From: Fen-1298 sp963833465
Lineage (GTDB): Bacteria; Bacteroidota; Ignavibacteria; UBA10030
Direction: 5' to 3'
DNA: 64,000 bases
Assembly: GCA_963833465.1 (NCBI GenBank)
Contig: CAWHXW010000004.1
Span: 558,001 to 622,000, forward strand
Shown here in pieces: positions 45,998 through 54,838 of the stretch. The notes below the pieces were generated by a model. The model saw only the letters and a program-made list of their open reading frames with translations. It did no database searches and was not told where the DNA came from. Position 1 is the first letter of the stretch. Each line of letters begins with the position of its first letter. Position numbers and translations under genes: made by a program.

Positions 45998-48265
45998 ATG
46001 AAAAATCTATTTCGGTTATTAACGTTTGTGATTTGTTCACTCGTGAGTGCAAACCTATCTATTGCCCAGTGGGTTCAAAGTAATGGACCTTATGGTGGTG
46101 ATGTTTATTCCATCGCAATTAGCCCGGACGGAGCAAGTATATTTGCTGGAACTAATGCCGGCGGAGTTTTTCTGTCAACGAATAATGGTTCAAGCTGGAC
46201 ATTCTCCGGACTAACAAACCTCGCTGTTCTGTCTCTTGCTTTCAGTACCGATGGTAAAAATGTCTTTGCAGGTGTTGGGGGCAACATGAGCGGAGTTTAT
46301 CGTTCGACCGACAATGGCACAACTTGGACTGCAGACAATGGAGACTTTACAAACAATTCTGTCTGGTCTCTTGCTGTCTCTGGCACTAATCTCTTTGCCG
46401 GAACAAATGGCGGCGTCTTTCTTTCGATCAACAACGGCACAAGCTGGACTGCTATCGATAGCGGCTTAAATACATGGCAGGATAGACTTGTCAGTGCTCT
46501 TGCCGTCTATGACACGAATCTCTTTGTCGGAACGAGTGGCGGTATCTTCGTATCCACCAACAACGGCAAAAGTTGGGCGGTGGGGGACAGTCAACTTACG
46601 AATACTCAGATCACTTCTCTGGCAATCAGTCCTGACGGGACGAAAATTTTCGCTGGCACGAATTATTGCAGAGTGTTCTTATCAACAAACAACGGCTCAA
46701 GTTGGACAGAGGAGGACGGTGGGCTAGGAAATGCTGATGTATATAATACTGTCGATGCGCTGACATTCAGCGCTGACGGCGCAAATATCTACGCGGGAAC
46801 TAAGGGCAGTGGCATCTATCTTTCGACCAACAATGGGTTAACTTGGAACCCGATCAACAATGGATTCACGGATTTCGAGACGCCGCCAGGCATCTCGACC
46901 CTTGCCCTGACTCCCAATGGAGAAAATATCTTCGCGGGCACACATGGCAATGGAGTGTATCTTTCGACCGCTACCGACTTAAATTGGACTGCGGCAAACG
47001 CGGGCTTGACAAGCGTCATTGTAAATGCATTCATGTTCAGTGCTACTGACACCAGCATCTTGGCTGGTAGTGATGCAGGAGTGTTTCTTTCTACCGACAA
47101 CGGTTTGAACTGGACGCCGAATCACAGCGGAATGCCAACCGGTAATGTCACTTGTCTTGTCAAAAGCCCGACCAACTCGAACATATTTGCTGGCATCTTC
47201 GCGTCGGGCGTCTATGTCTCCACGAACAACGGTTTCAACTGGAATGAGTGCAATGACAAAGGAATATTAGGCCAAGTCTGGTCTCTTGCTATGAGTCCTA
47301 ACGGGGCAAATATCTTCGGGGCCACTAACGACGAGGGGGTTTATCTCTCCTCGAACAACGGTTCAAGCTGGACGTTGGTGGATTCCGGATTAACGAACGA
47401 TACCGCTTGTTGTCTCGCGATCACGCCCAATGGGATGGATCTCTTTGTTGGAACCCTTGGTGGTGGTGTGTTTCATTCGACGAACAATGGTTCAAGTTGG
47501 ACGGCAGTGGACTCTGGATTAACGAACGAGTACGTATCTTGTCTCGCCATCAGCCCCGATGGGACGAAAATTTTCGCTGGTACGAATGAGAATTTTAGTA
47601 GCGGGGGCGGAGTTTTTCTCTCCACGAACAATGGTGCAAGTTGGAAGGCAGTGAACAATGTATTAGGGGATAATTCCTCATATATTCCACCTATTGTATG
47701 CCTCGCCATTACTCCAGATGGTGCGGTTATTTTTGCTGGCAGCGGCGGTAGTGGCGTGTTTCTATCCACGGACAATGGTTCAAGCTGGAAATCGGCCAAT
47801 GATGGATCGGAAGGTGTTATTGTCACCTCTCTTGCCGTTAACCCAAGTGGAACATTTGTCTTCATGGGTACCAAAGGGGGAGGCGTTGCAACCAGTTCCA
47901 CGGGCACAAACGCTGCGAGCGCAAACTCTGGATACGGGGTGTGGCGATGCTCCGTATCGAAGATGGTCAATGGCGTTAAAGATAATCCTACGCGAATCCC
48001 ACTTCGTTTTGCTCTTGAACAAAACTATCCGAATCCTTTCAACCCAACGACCAACATCAGTTACCAGTTGCCAGCAAATGCAACGGTAGTCTTGAAGTTA
48101 TTTGATATACTTGGAAGGGAAATCAAAACACTGATCAACGAGCGCGAGACTGCAGGCGCCCATTCCATGAGGTTCGATGCAGCCAGCTTACCAAGCGGAG
48201 TGTATTTCTACAGACTTGAAGCAGGAGCGTACCATGACACCAAGAAACTTTTGTTGCTCAAATGA
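45998..48265 (+). CDS. T9SS-exported Asp-box propeller protein C
   Basis: 755 residues; signal peptide MKNLFRLLTFVICSLVSANL behind AAAGGAG. About fourteen repeats of 40-50 residues follow (SPDGASIFAGTNAGGVFLST, NNGSSWTAVDSGLTNEYVSC), probably two propellers. Two spacer types alternate: GTNLFAGT as in A and B, and SPDGTKIFAGT. This suggests an extended or recombined paralogue. The sorting domain ends it (LEQNYPNPFNPTTNISYQLP). It starts 45 bases after the core of attC-like site 2 and ends 8 bases before a half-site complementary to that core, so it is a well-defined cassette unit. Confidence 0.87.
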   Translation: MKNLFRLLTFVICSLVSANLSIAQWVQSNGPYGGDVYSIAISPDGASIFAGTNAGGVFLSTNNGSSWTFSGLTNLAVLSLAFSTDGKNVFAGVGGNMSGVYRSTDNGTTWTADNGDFTNNSVWSLAVSGTNLFAGTNGGVFLSINNGTSWTAIDSGLNTWQDRLVSALAVYDTNLFVGTSGGIFVSTNNGKSWAVGDSQLTNTQITSLAISPDGTKIFAGTNYCRVFLSTNNGSSWTEEDGGLGNADVYNTVDALTFSADGANIYAGTKGSGIYLSTNNGLTWNPINNGFTDFETPPGISTLALTPNGENIFAGTHGNGVYLSTATDLNWTAANAGLTSVIVNAFMFSATDTSILAGSDAGVFLSTDNGLNWTPNHSGMPTGNVTCLVKSPTNSNIFAGIFASGVYVSTNNGFNWNECNDKGILGQVWSLAMSPNGANIFGATNDEGVYLSSNNGSSWTLVDSGLTNDTACCLAITPNGMDLFVGTLGGGVFHSTNNGSSWTAVDSGLTNEYVSCLAISPDGTKIFAGTNENFSSGGGVFLSTNNGASWKAVNNVLGDNSSYIPPIVCLAITPDGAVIFAGSGGSGVFLSTDNGSSWKSANDGSEGVIVTSLAVNPSGTFVFMGTKGGGVATSSTGTNAASANSGYGVWRCSVSKMVNGVKDNPTRIPLRFALEQNYPNPFNPTTNISYQLPANATVVLKLFDILGREIKTLINERETAGAHSMRFDAASLPSGVYFYRLEAGAYHDTKKLLLLK

Positions 48266-48272
48266 TGGAACG

Positions 48273-48288
48273 GGCAACTGCAACTAAC
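48273..48288 (+). other. Lone R''-like half-site after propeller gene C
   Basis: GGCAACTGCAACTAAC. It is complementary to the cassette start at 45953 with two mismatches. The rest of an attC site is missing: propeller gene D begins 18 bases later. Confidence 0.55.
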
Positions 48289-48305
48289 AAGAAGGAGTAT
48301 ATAAG

Positions 48306-50729
48306 ATGAAAAACCTTTCAATATTTTTTGCTATTTGCATAGTAACCTTGAGTCTATTTCCCTCGACATTGCAAGCTCAGTGGGATCAGCCAATTCCGCC
48401 ATATCAATATCGTGGCGACGTTTCTTCATTTGCTATCTTGGGTTCAAATATGTTCTTAGGGACCTTAAATGATGGCGTATTCCGTACTACTGATAACGGA
48501 TCCAATTGGGTGAAGACTAACAACGGGTTAACAAATCATCGTGTTAATGCTCTCATCACAAAAGATTCTTCACTCTTTGCAGGAACATCCAACGGTGTTT
48601 TTCTATCCACCGACAGCGGATCGAACTGGACAGCAGTAAATACCGGATTGCCGGACACAACTGTCAATGCTTTTACGATATGTGGATCGAAACTCTATGT
48701 TGCAACATCCAACGGATTATTTCATTCCACAAATGATGGATTAAATTGGATACAAGACATTGGGATAACAGCCTCCTCACTGAGTGCAAGCGGTTCAAAC
48801 ATTCTGGCTGGCTCATATCATTCTAATGATAGCGGTGCAAACTGGATACAAGTGTATGATCGATTGTCATCCGGTTCGGGCCCCTTCAATGGTAGTGCTA
48901 TCATCGATTCGACCATCTTTGCGAATGTTGTTTTTTGCGGATCGTGCGAAATTTATTACACAACAGATAACGGTTCAAACTGGATAGGCAACTGGTCTAC
49001 ATCTAGCGGTATTTCAGTCGTCACGACTGATTCCTCAAATTTGTATGTAGGAACCAGTGAAGATGAATGGGGAAATCAAGTTAGTATTGTTATGTCCACT
49101 GATAAAGGAACAAGCTGGACAACGATTAGTAATGGGATAAAATGTACATCAATCCGACATATTACAGCCAAAGGTGCCACCATTCTCGCGGAAACTGAAG
49201 TCGGCGTTTTTCTTTCGACAAACGCCGGATCAAGTTGGATACTTGTCAACAACGGATTAATGGTGCCCACCCTTTGGTCGTCCTACAACGTTCAGGCAAT
49301 GGCAAGGAATGATTCCATTATGTTTGCCGGAACTACACTCAGCGGTATTATTGTCTCTACAAATAACGGGTCGAGTTGGTCGAATGCAAGTGATGAATTT
49401 TCAGGATTTCCAAATACAGTGGTAAGCGCTCTAATGATAAATGATTCAACAGTTTTTGCCGGAACTAGTAATGGCATTTACCGCTCTACCGACAATGGTT
49501 CATCTTGGATCGCATTGAACACCGGGTTGACACAAAATCAAAAAATTGTTTTTTCCTTGATTGTCAAAGGATCATACATCTTTGCCGGGACTTATGGCGG
49601 CATTCTTGTTTCTTCGAATAATGGATCGAGTTGGACGCCGGTTATGCAATATCCTACACTCAGTCTTTTAACAACCAATGGCAATGTATTTGCTGGTACT
49701 GGTGGTACTGGTAGCCCAGGAGTTTTATATTCGAGTAACAATGGATCGAGTTGGAAATCTGCTAATACGGGGTTAACAAACATCGTTCTTTCTTTCGCTG
49801 TTATTCCGAATTCTAACGGTACCGGTAATACGAACATATTTGCTGCATGTGCGGATGGTGTTTATCTTAGTACTAACAATGGATCGGAATGGAAAAAGGC
49901 TAGTACAGGATTGACGGGCACGGTAAATACAGTTTTCGCTGTCAACACTTCAACTTTGGTTGCTGGCACCAATAGTGGAATTTATTTTTCAAAGAGTAAT
50001 GGATCATCATGGACACCATTGGATACTGGTTTGGTAGATATGATTAGTGCTATTACAATGAGCAATACAGATTTGTTTGCTGGTAACTACAATGGTGTCT
50101 GGCGGATACCTTTGTCTGCTATTCCTCACCCACTTCTTTCCATTTTATCTTCAAGTATCTCTTTTGGCAATGTAAAAGTTGGATTATATAAAGATACTAT
50201 CATAACTATTACGAACAATGGCACCGATACACTCAAGATAAGCAATATGGTTTCATCGCGTTCAACATTTACTGCAAGACCAACTATCATAAATATTGGG
50301 CCCGGGCAATCGTTCACAGATACATTACGATTTATGCCTTCAGTAGTTGGCGCGGATTCAGCACTGATTACGATCCAGAGCAATACAAACAGTTCACCTG
50401 ACACAATAAGAGTATCCGGCATTGCCAATTCCGCAACTAAAGTTAATCATGGAACAGAACTTCCAAAATGTTATGCTCTTGATCAGAACTATCCAAATCC
50501 GTTTAATCCAACTACGACGATCTCATTTAACATTCCATCGAAATCGTTTGTTACTCTTAAAGTGTACAATATCCTTGGACAGGAAATTGCAATGGTGGTT
50601 TCAGAAGAAATGCAAGCAGGAAGTTATACAAAGCAATGGAACGCAGCGAATATGTCGAGCGGAATTTACTTTTATCGCTTGCAAGCCGGGACGTTTACTC
50701 AAACCAAGAAACTTGTTTTGCTTAGATGA
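48306..50729 (+). CDS. T9SS-exported Asp-box propeller protein D with ASH/HYDIN-like domain
   Basis: 807 residues; ATG behind AAGGAG, signal peptide MKNLSIFFAICIVTLSLFPS. About a dozen Asp-box repeats run to residue 600 (FAGTSNGVFLSTDSGSNWTA, FAGTSNGIYRSTDNGSSWIA). At about 604-711 there is an immunoglobulin-like ASH/HYDIN (choice-of-anchor D) domain (ILSSSISFGNVKVGLYKDTI, then PGQSFTDTLRFMPSVVGADS) that A-C lack. The T9SS domain follows (LDQNYPNPFNPTTTISFNIP). Spacers use GSNWT/GSSWT with a different codon bias from A, so D looks like an independently captured paralogue. Possible roles are surface binding or adhesion. Confidence 0.87.
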   Translation: MKNLSIFFAICIVTLSLFPSTLQAQWDQPIPPYQYRGDVSSFAILGSNMFLGTLNDGVFRTTDNGSNWVKTNNGLTNHRVNALITKDSSLFAGTSNGVFLSTDSGSNWTAVNTGLPDTTVNAFTICGSKLYVATSNGLFHSTNDGLNWIQDIGITASSLSASGSNILAGSYHSNDSGANWIQVYDRLSSGSGPFNGSAIIDSTIFANVVFCGSCEIYYTTDNGSNWIGNWSTSSGISVVTTDSSNLYVGTSEDEWGNQVSIVMSTDKGTSWTTISNGIKCTSIRHITAKGATILAETEVGVFLSTNAGSSWILVNNGLMVPTLWSSYNVQAMARNDSIMFAGTTLSGIIVSTNNGSSWSNASDEFSGFPNTVVSALMINDSTVFAGTSNGIYRSTDNGSSWIALNTGLTQNQKIVFSLIVKGSYIFAGTYGGILVSSNNGSSWTPVMQYPTLSLLTTNGNVFAGTGGTGSPGVLYSSNNGSSWKSANTGLTNIVLSFAVIPNSNGTGNTNIFAACADGVYLSTNNGSEWKKASTGLTGTVNTVFAVNTSTLVAGTNSGIYFSKSNGSSWTPLDTGLVDMISAITMSNTDLFAGNYNGVWRIPLSAIPHPLLSILSSSISFGNVKVGLYKDTIITITNNGTDTLKISNMVSSRSTFTARPTIINIGPGQSFTDTLRFMPSVVGADSALITIQSNTNSSPDTIRVSGIANSATKVNHGTELPKCYALDQNYPNPFNPTTTISFNIPSKSFVTLKVYNILGQEIAMVVSEEMQAGSYTKQWNAANMSSGIYFYRLQAGTFTQTKKLVLLR

Positions 50730-50732
50730 ATA

Positions 50733-50748
50733 GGCAACTGCAACTAAC
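50733..50748 (+). other. Lone R''-like half-site after propeller gene D
   Basis: GGCAACTGCAACTAAC, identical over 16 bases to 48273-48288, then AGCGGC. The toxin gene's stop lies 15 bases further on, leaving no room for the rest of an attC site. Confidence 0.55.
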
Positions 50749-50762
50749 AGCGGCAAATGAGG

Positions 50763-51071
50763 TTAGAACAAGGTTAAGTAATCTCGTGCACCATGAAGAA
50801 TTCTATGGATATAAATAGTTTGTTCCTCAATCGTGTAAAATATCAAGTAGTTTTCAACAACAAGGTATCGATACCCCATGTGCATCAATTCTTCTTCATT
50901 GGGAATTCTCCCGAGCTGAGGATTCTTCGAGAGAAGATTGAGGTTCTTTTCAATTCTTATTGCAAGCGCCTCTGCAGCAGACGGTCTATCGGCGGCTATA
51001 AAATTTACAATTTCTGTGAGGTCATCCTCAGCTATGCGAAGAAGACGCACTGTATATTCAGGCCGCTTCAC
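50763..51071 (-). CDS. RelE/ParE family toxin
   Basis: 102 residues: EYTVRLLRIAEDDLTEIVNF, then IRIEKNLNLLSKNPQLGRIP, YRYLVVENYLIFYTIEEQTI and a final IHRILHGARDYLTLF. This is the ParE/RelE fold with the YLIFY strand and R.LHGARDY end typical of ParE-like toxins (gyrase or ribosome targets; the choice is not clear from sequence). Its start overlaps the antitoxin's end by 14 bases, as in co-translated type II pairs. It is transcribed against the cargo direction and ends 15 bases from the truncated half-site at 50733. Confidence 0.87.
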   Translation of the reverse strand: MKRPEYTVRLLRIAEDDLTEIVNFIAADRPSAAEALAIRIEKNLNLLSKNPQLGRIPNEEELMHMGYRYLVVENYLIFYTIEEQTIYIHRILHGARDYLTLF

Positions 51072-51330
51072 GAATTCTCTTCCGAAGGTCTTTCATTACT
51101 TGTGAAAGCGTGCGGCATCTATCACCGTTTGCGCGCTGAGCCTGTGCTACGGCAAGTTTGCTAAAGAGATCAAGTTTTAATTGGAGTTTACTATACTGTG
51201 CTATCGACATGACAACCATATCTCCCTCACCGTTCTTAGTGATGAATATTGGCTCATGCGATTTATGCGCGAGATCCGATATTTCGTTTGCTTTGTTCCT
51301 TAAATCTGATATGGCTTTTATTATGGGCAT
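51058..51330 (-). CDS. Phd/YefM-type antitoxin
   Basis: 90 residues from ATG 51330: MPIIKAISDLRNKANEISDL, then SHEPIFITKNGEGDMVVMSI and AQYSKLQLKLDLFSKLAVAQ. This is the Phd/YefM fold, with a DNA-binding N-terminal half and a toxin-binding C-terminal helix rich in Arg. It is unrelated at close range to the antitoxin at 45482 (different toxin partner). GGAGAA precedes the start, followed upstream by an AT-rich likely promoter (51340-51380). Confidence 0.88.
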   Translation of the reverse strand: MPIIKAISDLRNKANEISDLAHKSHEPIFITKNGEGDMVVMSIAQYSKLQLKLDLFSKLAVAQAQRANGDRCRTLSQVMKDLRKRIREAA

Positions 51331-51399
51331 TGTATTCTCCTATTGTTATATATCAATATTATATCATTTAAGTGAGAATGTCAATATTTCGCGCTCGGC

Positions 51400-51531
51400 G
51401 TATAACAGCAGGCATTACGATGCTCGCATCTTTTGAAAAGGATTAAAGAGTTTGCTCAATGTGCCGCCTTTACAAATAATTGGTTTTTAATAGTTCGGCG
51501 GCACACTGCGTTGCTACTGCAAACGTTAGTT
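51400..51531 (+). other. attC-like site 3 (132 bp) after the ParE-type pair
   Basis: R''-like GTATAAC (51400-51406) and R'-like GTTAGTT (51525-51531, one position off GTTRRRY), with a strong internal stem GTGCCGCC (51461-51468)/GGCGGCAC (51497-51504). The size matches the other two sites. The expected complementary start of the toxin-antitoxin cassette is missing at its left side. Confidence 0.55.
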
Positions 51532-51556
51532 GCAACCGGTACCAATTAGAGAAAAT

Positions 51557-51952
51557 ATGAAACGAAAGAGGAAAAAAATATCTCCATCTATTCATATTGA
51601 TTCAGTGATTCAACTCGTTCGAGGTGATCGGGTGATCTTGGATAAAGATATTGCAAAGATTTATGGAATTCCAACATTTAGACTTAATGAGGCTGTCAAA
51701 CGTAATAGAGACCGTTTTCCCAGTGACTTTCTGTTTCAACTTACAAAGAATGAGTACGATGCTTTGATATCGCAAATTGCGATTTCAAACAAAGGCCGAG
51801 GTGGGCGGCGTACTCTTCCTTATGCTTTTACTGAACATGGTGCGGTAATGGCGGCAAATATACTTAATAGTGAACGTGCTGTGCAAAACCCCTTCAACCT
51901 GAGTACAACAATTAGCTTCATTCTTCCAAAGCAATCCGTGGAAAACTCTTGA
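51557..51952 (+). CDS. Truncated ORF6N-domain protein fused in frame to a T9SS sorting-domain fragment
   Basis: 131 residues from ATG 51557. Residues 1-95 are an ORF6N domain (IDSVIQLVRGDRVILDKDIA, KRNRDRFPSDFLFQLTKNEY, GRGGRRTLPYAFTEHGAVMA), a DNA-binding module of phage and mobile-element proteins. After NILNSERAVQ, where full-length proteins continue with further helices, the frame passes directly into NPFNLSTTISFILPKQS, a piece of a T9SS type A tail, and then stops. The product has no signal peptide, so the tail is useless for export. A recombination junction between an ORF6N gene and a decayed propeller gene is the likely origin. The cassette core at 51525 lies just upstream. Confidence 0.75.
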   Translation: MKRKRKKISPSIHIDSVIQLVRGDRVILDKDIAKIYGIPTFRLNEAVKRNRDRFPSDFLFQLTKNEYDALISQIAISNKGRGGRRTLPYAFTEHGAVMAANILNSERAVQNPFNLSTTISFILPKQSVENS

Positions 51953-52373
51953 GTTTTTCTTCTTTTATACATGCATATTATAATAATATAAACCGGATTT
52001 TCTATCCATATTTGTTCTAATAGTTTAAGATGCGAATGTTTCACATATGTTGTTTATTGTAGCCGACGTCGCTGAGGTTGATTATTAGCCGCGATGACAA
52101 TGAACATACCAATGCCCTGCAAATCCATTGGCGTCTTTTTTCAAATTCCTTAACTTCTTCTTGGAACTTCTTTAATTATTCTCTGTCCTTGTATCGCATA
52201 AGGGTTTATCTCCTGTATTTGTTCATTGGTCTCTAACATTGTTCCATCTTAGAATAAACCCTTCTTTTTTTCAATACCTCACACACTTATACAGATACAA
52301 CTTTCCGAATATTTTAATTTTCGACACGAAACATTTTTAGTAATATTTTGTTTTTCGCTTTCCATAGAACTCA
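51953..52373. other. Gap between the cassette region and the hydrolase block
   Basis: No credible gene. On the minus strand, an ATG near 52201 begins RYKDRE and then a stop, followed by LKKFQEEVKEFEKRRQW in frame, possibly a gene remnant. The composition is AT-rich near 52250-52370. Confidence 0.35.
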
Positions 52374-54770
52374 TCAATTTATTTCTTCAAAAGCAATTTT
52401 ATCAAGGTTAAGGAGATCACCATCGATAACAAGTTTTAGCACATGCTGACCGGCATCGAGTTTTATTGAATTCTTTACAACTGTCCAGTTTTGAAATCCT
52501 GCGGTATTCGGAATCGAAATAATCTCTGTTTTATCTCCGCTGTCGCATTCGAGATGGAGCTTTCCGCTATCGTAAGCCGAAGCAACATAAAATGAGACAC
52601 TGTATGTTGCAGATTTTCTGACAGTCACAGTATATGCCAACCACTCTCCAGTGCGGGTCCAGCCTATATTGTAACCACCTGCAGCACATTTTTCAATATC
52701 CACACCTTCGTTGGGACGATATTGCCCACCTTCATTAATTTCGTCTGTATCATAGTACGCTTCGCCCGGGCAACCAGTATCAAAGTCCTCGGCTTCAATA
52801 GTTCCAGGAATAGTGTGCGGCTTAAAAGCTTCCTGCTTTATTTCGCAGACCTCTAAGAATTTCCAGCCAAAAAAATCATTTTCCGAATTGAGTACTACTG
52901 CTTTATTCCCTTTAGCAAGAGGAATGTTTGTGGAAACCTCAATGTTTGGAAATTGATTATTTGAAATTTTGCATAACCCATTGTATGAGTTTTCAATTTT
53001 CCAGAATTGGCTATCTTTCCCGGCAAACTTTGAAACTAAAAGATCATGGCTAGAAATATTACACTCGAGCGCCATATTAGTATCTTCACGATTCAGAATT
53101 TTATATATGCCTTTTCCTGCAGATTCCAGTTTCCATTGGTTTGCGATGTTTTTTCTTTTATCAGTCAATGTCAAATCTGATCCAAGAACTAAACTGCCCG
53201 TATTGTCCGCCGGGACGAGGTAATAATGTGGAACACAATTAATGTCAGCATACTTTTCAAGTGTTGGAATTTTACCATCGAAGCTAAGTTTTAGAACGTA
53301 TGCCAGGTCTTCAAAAGAGTGTTCGGGCAAACTAACGAGTAGTCCTTCTGCGGTTTGTTTAAAAACTAATTCCAAGTACTTTCCAGCTTCGCCATTGATG
53401 AGTTGAACAGATTTCAAGTTTTTGCAATCAATTCTGTCAGCAGATAGTGATTTGAGTATTACTTCTTTTTGGCTTTTTTCCCAACCGAGCAATATTGCGT
53501 ACAGCGTGCTGTTATCTTTCGACCTAGTATAGCGGACATCCTTGGCTGTGCCTGCAGTCGGAGATGTCATAATGCCGTAAGCGGCTCCCATTTTTGTAGG
53601 GCCTTCCCCATATTTTTCCCAAGCTCGCGTTGCATACACTGCTTCACCGTATTTTTTTAGCCATGAACCTATTGCCAATAAAACATCCTTTTGTTCCTGA
53701 GGTATAGTACCATCTGCTCTAGGAGAAATATTGAGAAGCATATTCCCATTTTTACTTATTCTGTCTAAGAAAGCATGAAGTATCTGTTGTTTTGAATAAT
53801 ATCCAATTCCATCTGTGTAACACCAACTAGAGGAACTGACGGCATCATCGGTAAGCCAGTAATTGTCGGTAATATCTGGTGGACCTCCGCGTTCATAATC
53901 CAGCACAGCACATTTTTTATTCAAACCATCTTTAAATGTTGCGACCACTTCTTTGTTCCATTCGGCGGCTTTGTTGTAGTAGTAAGACAAAAACTCAAGA
54001 AGGACGGATTGTGAAATAACATTCAAATTAAAATCCTGGTAAATGATATCAGGTTTATAGTTATCGATAATTTCTTTATGCTTACTCAGCCAGAAGGCTT
54101 CATTTTTTTCTTTTCCCTGCTGCCCGTAAAGCATTTGAAGTTTTGGATCGTTTGTTTGAGGCACAACATTATAATACCCGGTGATATTGAATGCATGATG
54201 CATAGAAAGAATTACTCTTATATTTTTTTTGCGGATGGCATCAGTTAATAATCCGACCAGATCAAGTTTCGGTCCTGTATCTTTTGCGTTCCAGGGATTT
54301 ACCTTGCTTGCCCACATTGAAAAGCCGTCGTGGTGCTCGGCTACCGGGCCGGCAAATTTAGCTCCTGCATCAGCAAAGAGCTGTGCCCATTCATCGGGAT
54401 CAAATTTACCACCTTCCGATTTGAGTTTAGGTGCAAACTGTACAAAATTCCCCTGCCTGTCTTTTGCACCTGTAATGAAGTAGTTGTATGGCCACTGAGA
54501 CACGTCGCCATAAATTTCTGTATGGTGTTTGTTTTCCGGAGATCCTTTTATATATATGTTGCGAGGATACCATTCGTTTGAAAATGCTGGCACAGTGAAC
54601 ACGCCCCAATGAAAATAGATACCAAACTTTGCGTCTTTAAACCACTCGGGTACAGGGTTCGCCTTCTCCAGCGATGTAAAATTGGGCTGAAAATCTTGCT
54701 TTTGAGTTTGAGCTTTGGTGTTATTGATCTGAAGCAAGAGAATTGCGATTAGAACTATTTTAGTTTTCAT
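52374..54770 (-). CDS. GH29 alpha-L-fucosidase with ricin-like and CBM6 domains
   Basis: About 798 residues from ATG 54770 (MKTKIVLIAILLLQINNTKA) with AAAGGATGGG upstream; the ATG at 54785 sits too close to that site. The GH29 barrel is clear: FGIYFHWGVFTVPAFSNEWY, FAGPVAEHHDGFSMWASKVN, and the likely nucleophile Asp in DIIYQDFNLN. A beta-trefoil/ricin-like region (about 510-650; KGIYKILNREDTNMALECNI) and a C-terminal CBM6 (IEAEDFDTG, GGYNIGWTRTGEWLAYTVTV, NLDKIAFEEIN) should bind polysaccharide. No T9SS tail is present. The enzyme removes alpha-linked fucose from plant or algal glycans. It is 53 bases downstream of the GH43-CBM6 gene, so the two are probably co-transcribed. Confidence 0.92.
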   Translation of the reverse strand: MKTKIVLIAILLLQINNTKAQTQKQDFQPNFTSLEKANPVPEWFKDAKFGIYFHWGVFTVPAFSNEWYPRNIYIKGSPENKHHTEIYGDVSQWPYNYFITGAKDRQGNFVQFAPKLKSEGGKFDPDEWAQLFADAGAKFAGPVAEHHDGFSMWASKVNPWNAKDTGPKLDLVGLLTDAIRKKNIRVILSMHHAFNITGYYNVVPQTNDPKLQMLYGQQGKEKNEAFWLSKHKEIIDNYKPDIIYQDFNLNVISQSVLLEFLSYYYNKAAEWNKEVVATFKDGLNKKCAVLDYERGGPPDITDNYWLTDDAVSSSSWCYTDGIGYYSKQQILHAFLDRISKNGNMLLNISPRADGTIPQEQKDVLLAIGSWLKKYGEAVYATRAWEKYGEGPTKMGAAYGIMTSPTAGTAKDVRYTRSKDNSTLYAILLGWEKSQKEVILKSLSADRIDCKNLKSVQLINGEAGKYLELVFKQTAEGLLVSLPEHSFEDLAYVLKLSFDGKIPTLEKYADINCVPHYYLVPADNTGSLVLGSDLTLTDKRKNIANQWKLESAGKGIYKILNREDTNMALECNISSHDLLVSKFAGKDSQFWKIENSYNGLCKISNNQFPNIEVSTNIPLAKGNKAVVLNSENDFFGWKFLEVCEIKQEAFKPHTIPGTIEAEDFDTGCPGEAYYDTDEINEGGQYRPNEGVDIEKCAAGGYNIGWTRTGEWLAYTVTVRKSATYSVSFYVASAYDSGKLHLECDSGDKTEIISIPNTAGFQNWTVVKNSIKLDAGQHVLKLVIDGDLLNLDKIAFEEIN

Positions 54771-54838
54771 AATTAAAATTCCCATCCTTTTTACAATTCA
54801 TGATTATTTGAAAACTATCTACATGTACGGCAGCGACC

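Larger units (their letters stand above)
38718..51952 (+). mobile_element. Integron-like gene-cassette region (reverse orientation, no intact integrase)
   Basis: This block differs from the surrounding minus-strand hydrolase genes. It holds two IntI-type N-terminal fragments, three attC-like sites of 124-132 bp (45039, 45836, 51400), lone half-sites (38949, 48273, 50733), two toxin-antitoxin pairs, paralogous cargo genes and small fragments. Gene units start with a core whose reverse complement stands at their own 3' end: GTTATGCGGCAG (44239) pairs with CCGCCGCGTAAC (45034), and GTTAAGTGCAATTGCC (45953) with GGCAACTGCAACTAAC (48273). Circular integron cassettes would leave this pattern. The integrase fragments run in the same direction as the cargo, as in reverse integrons. 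The array has decayed: no complete integrase and several missing site halves. Confidence 0.65.
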
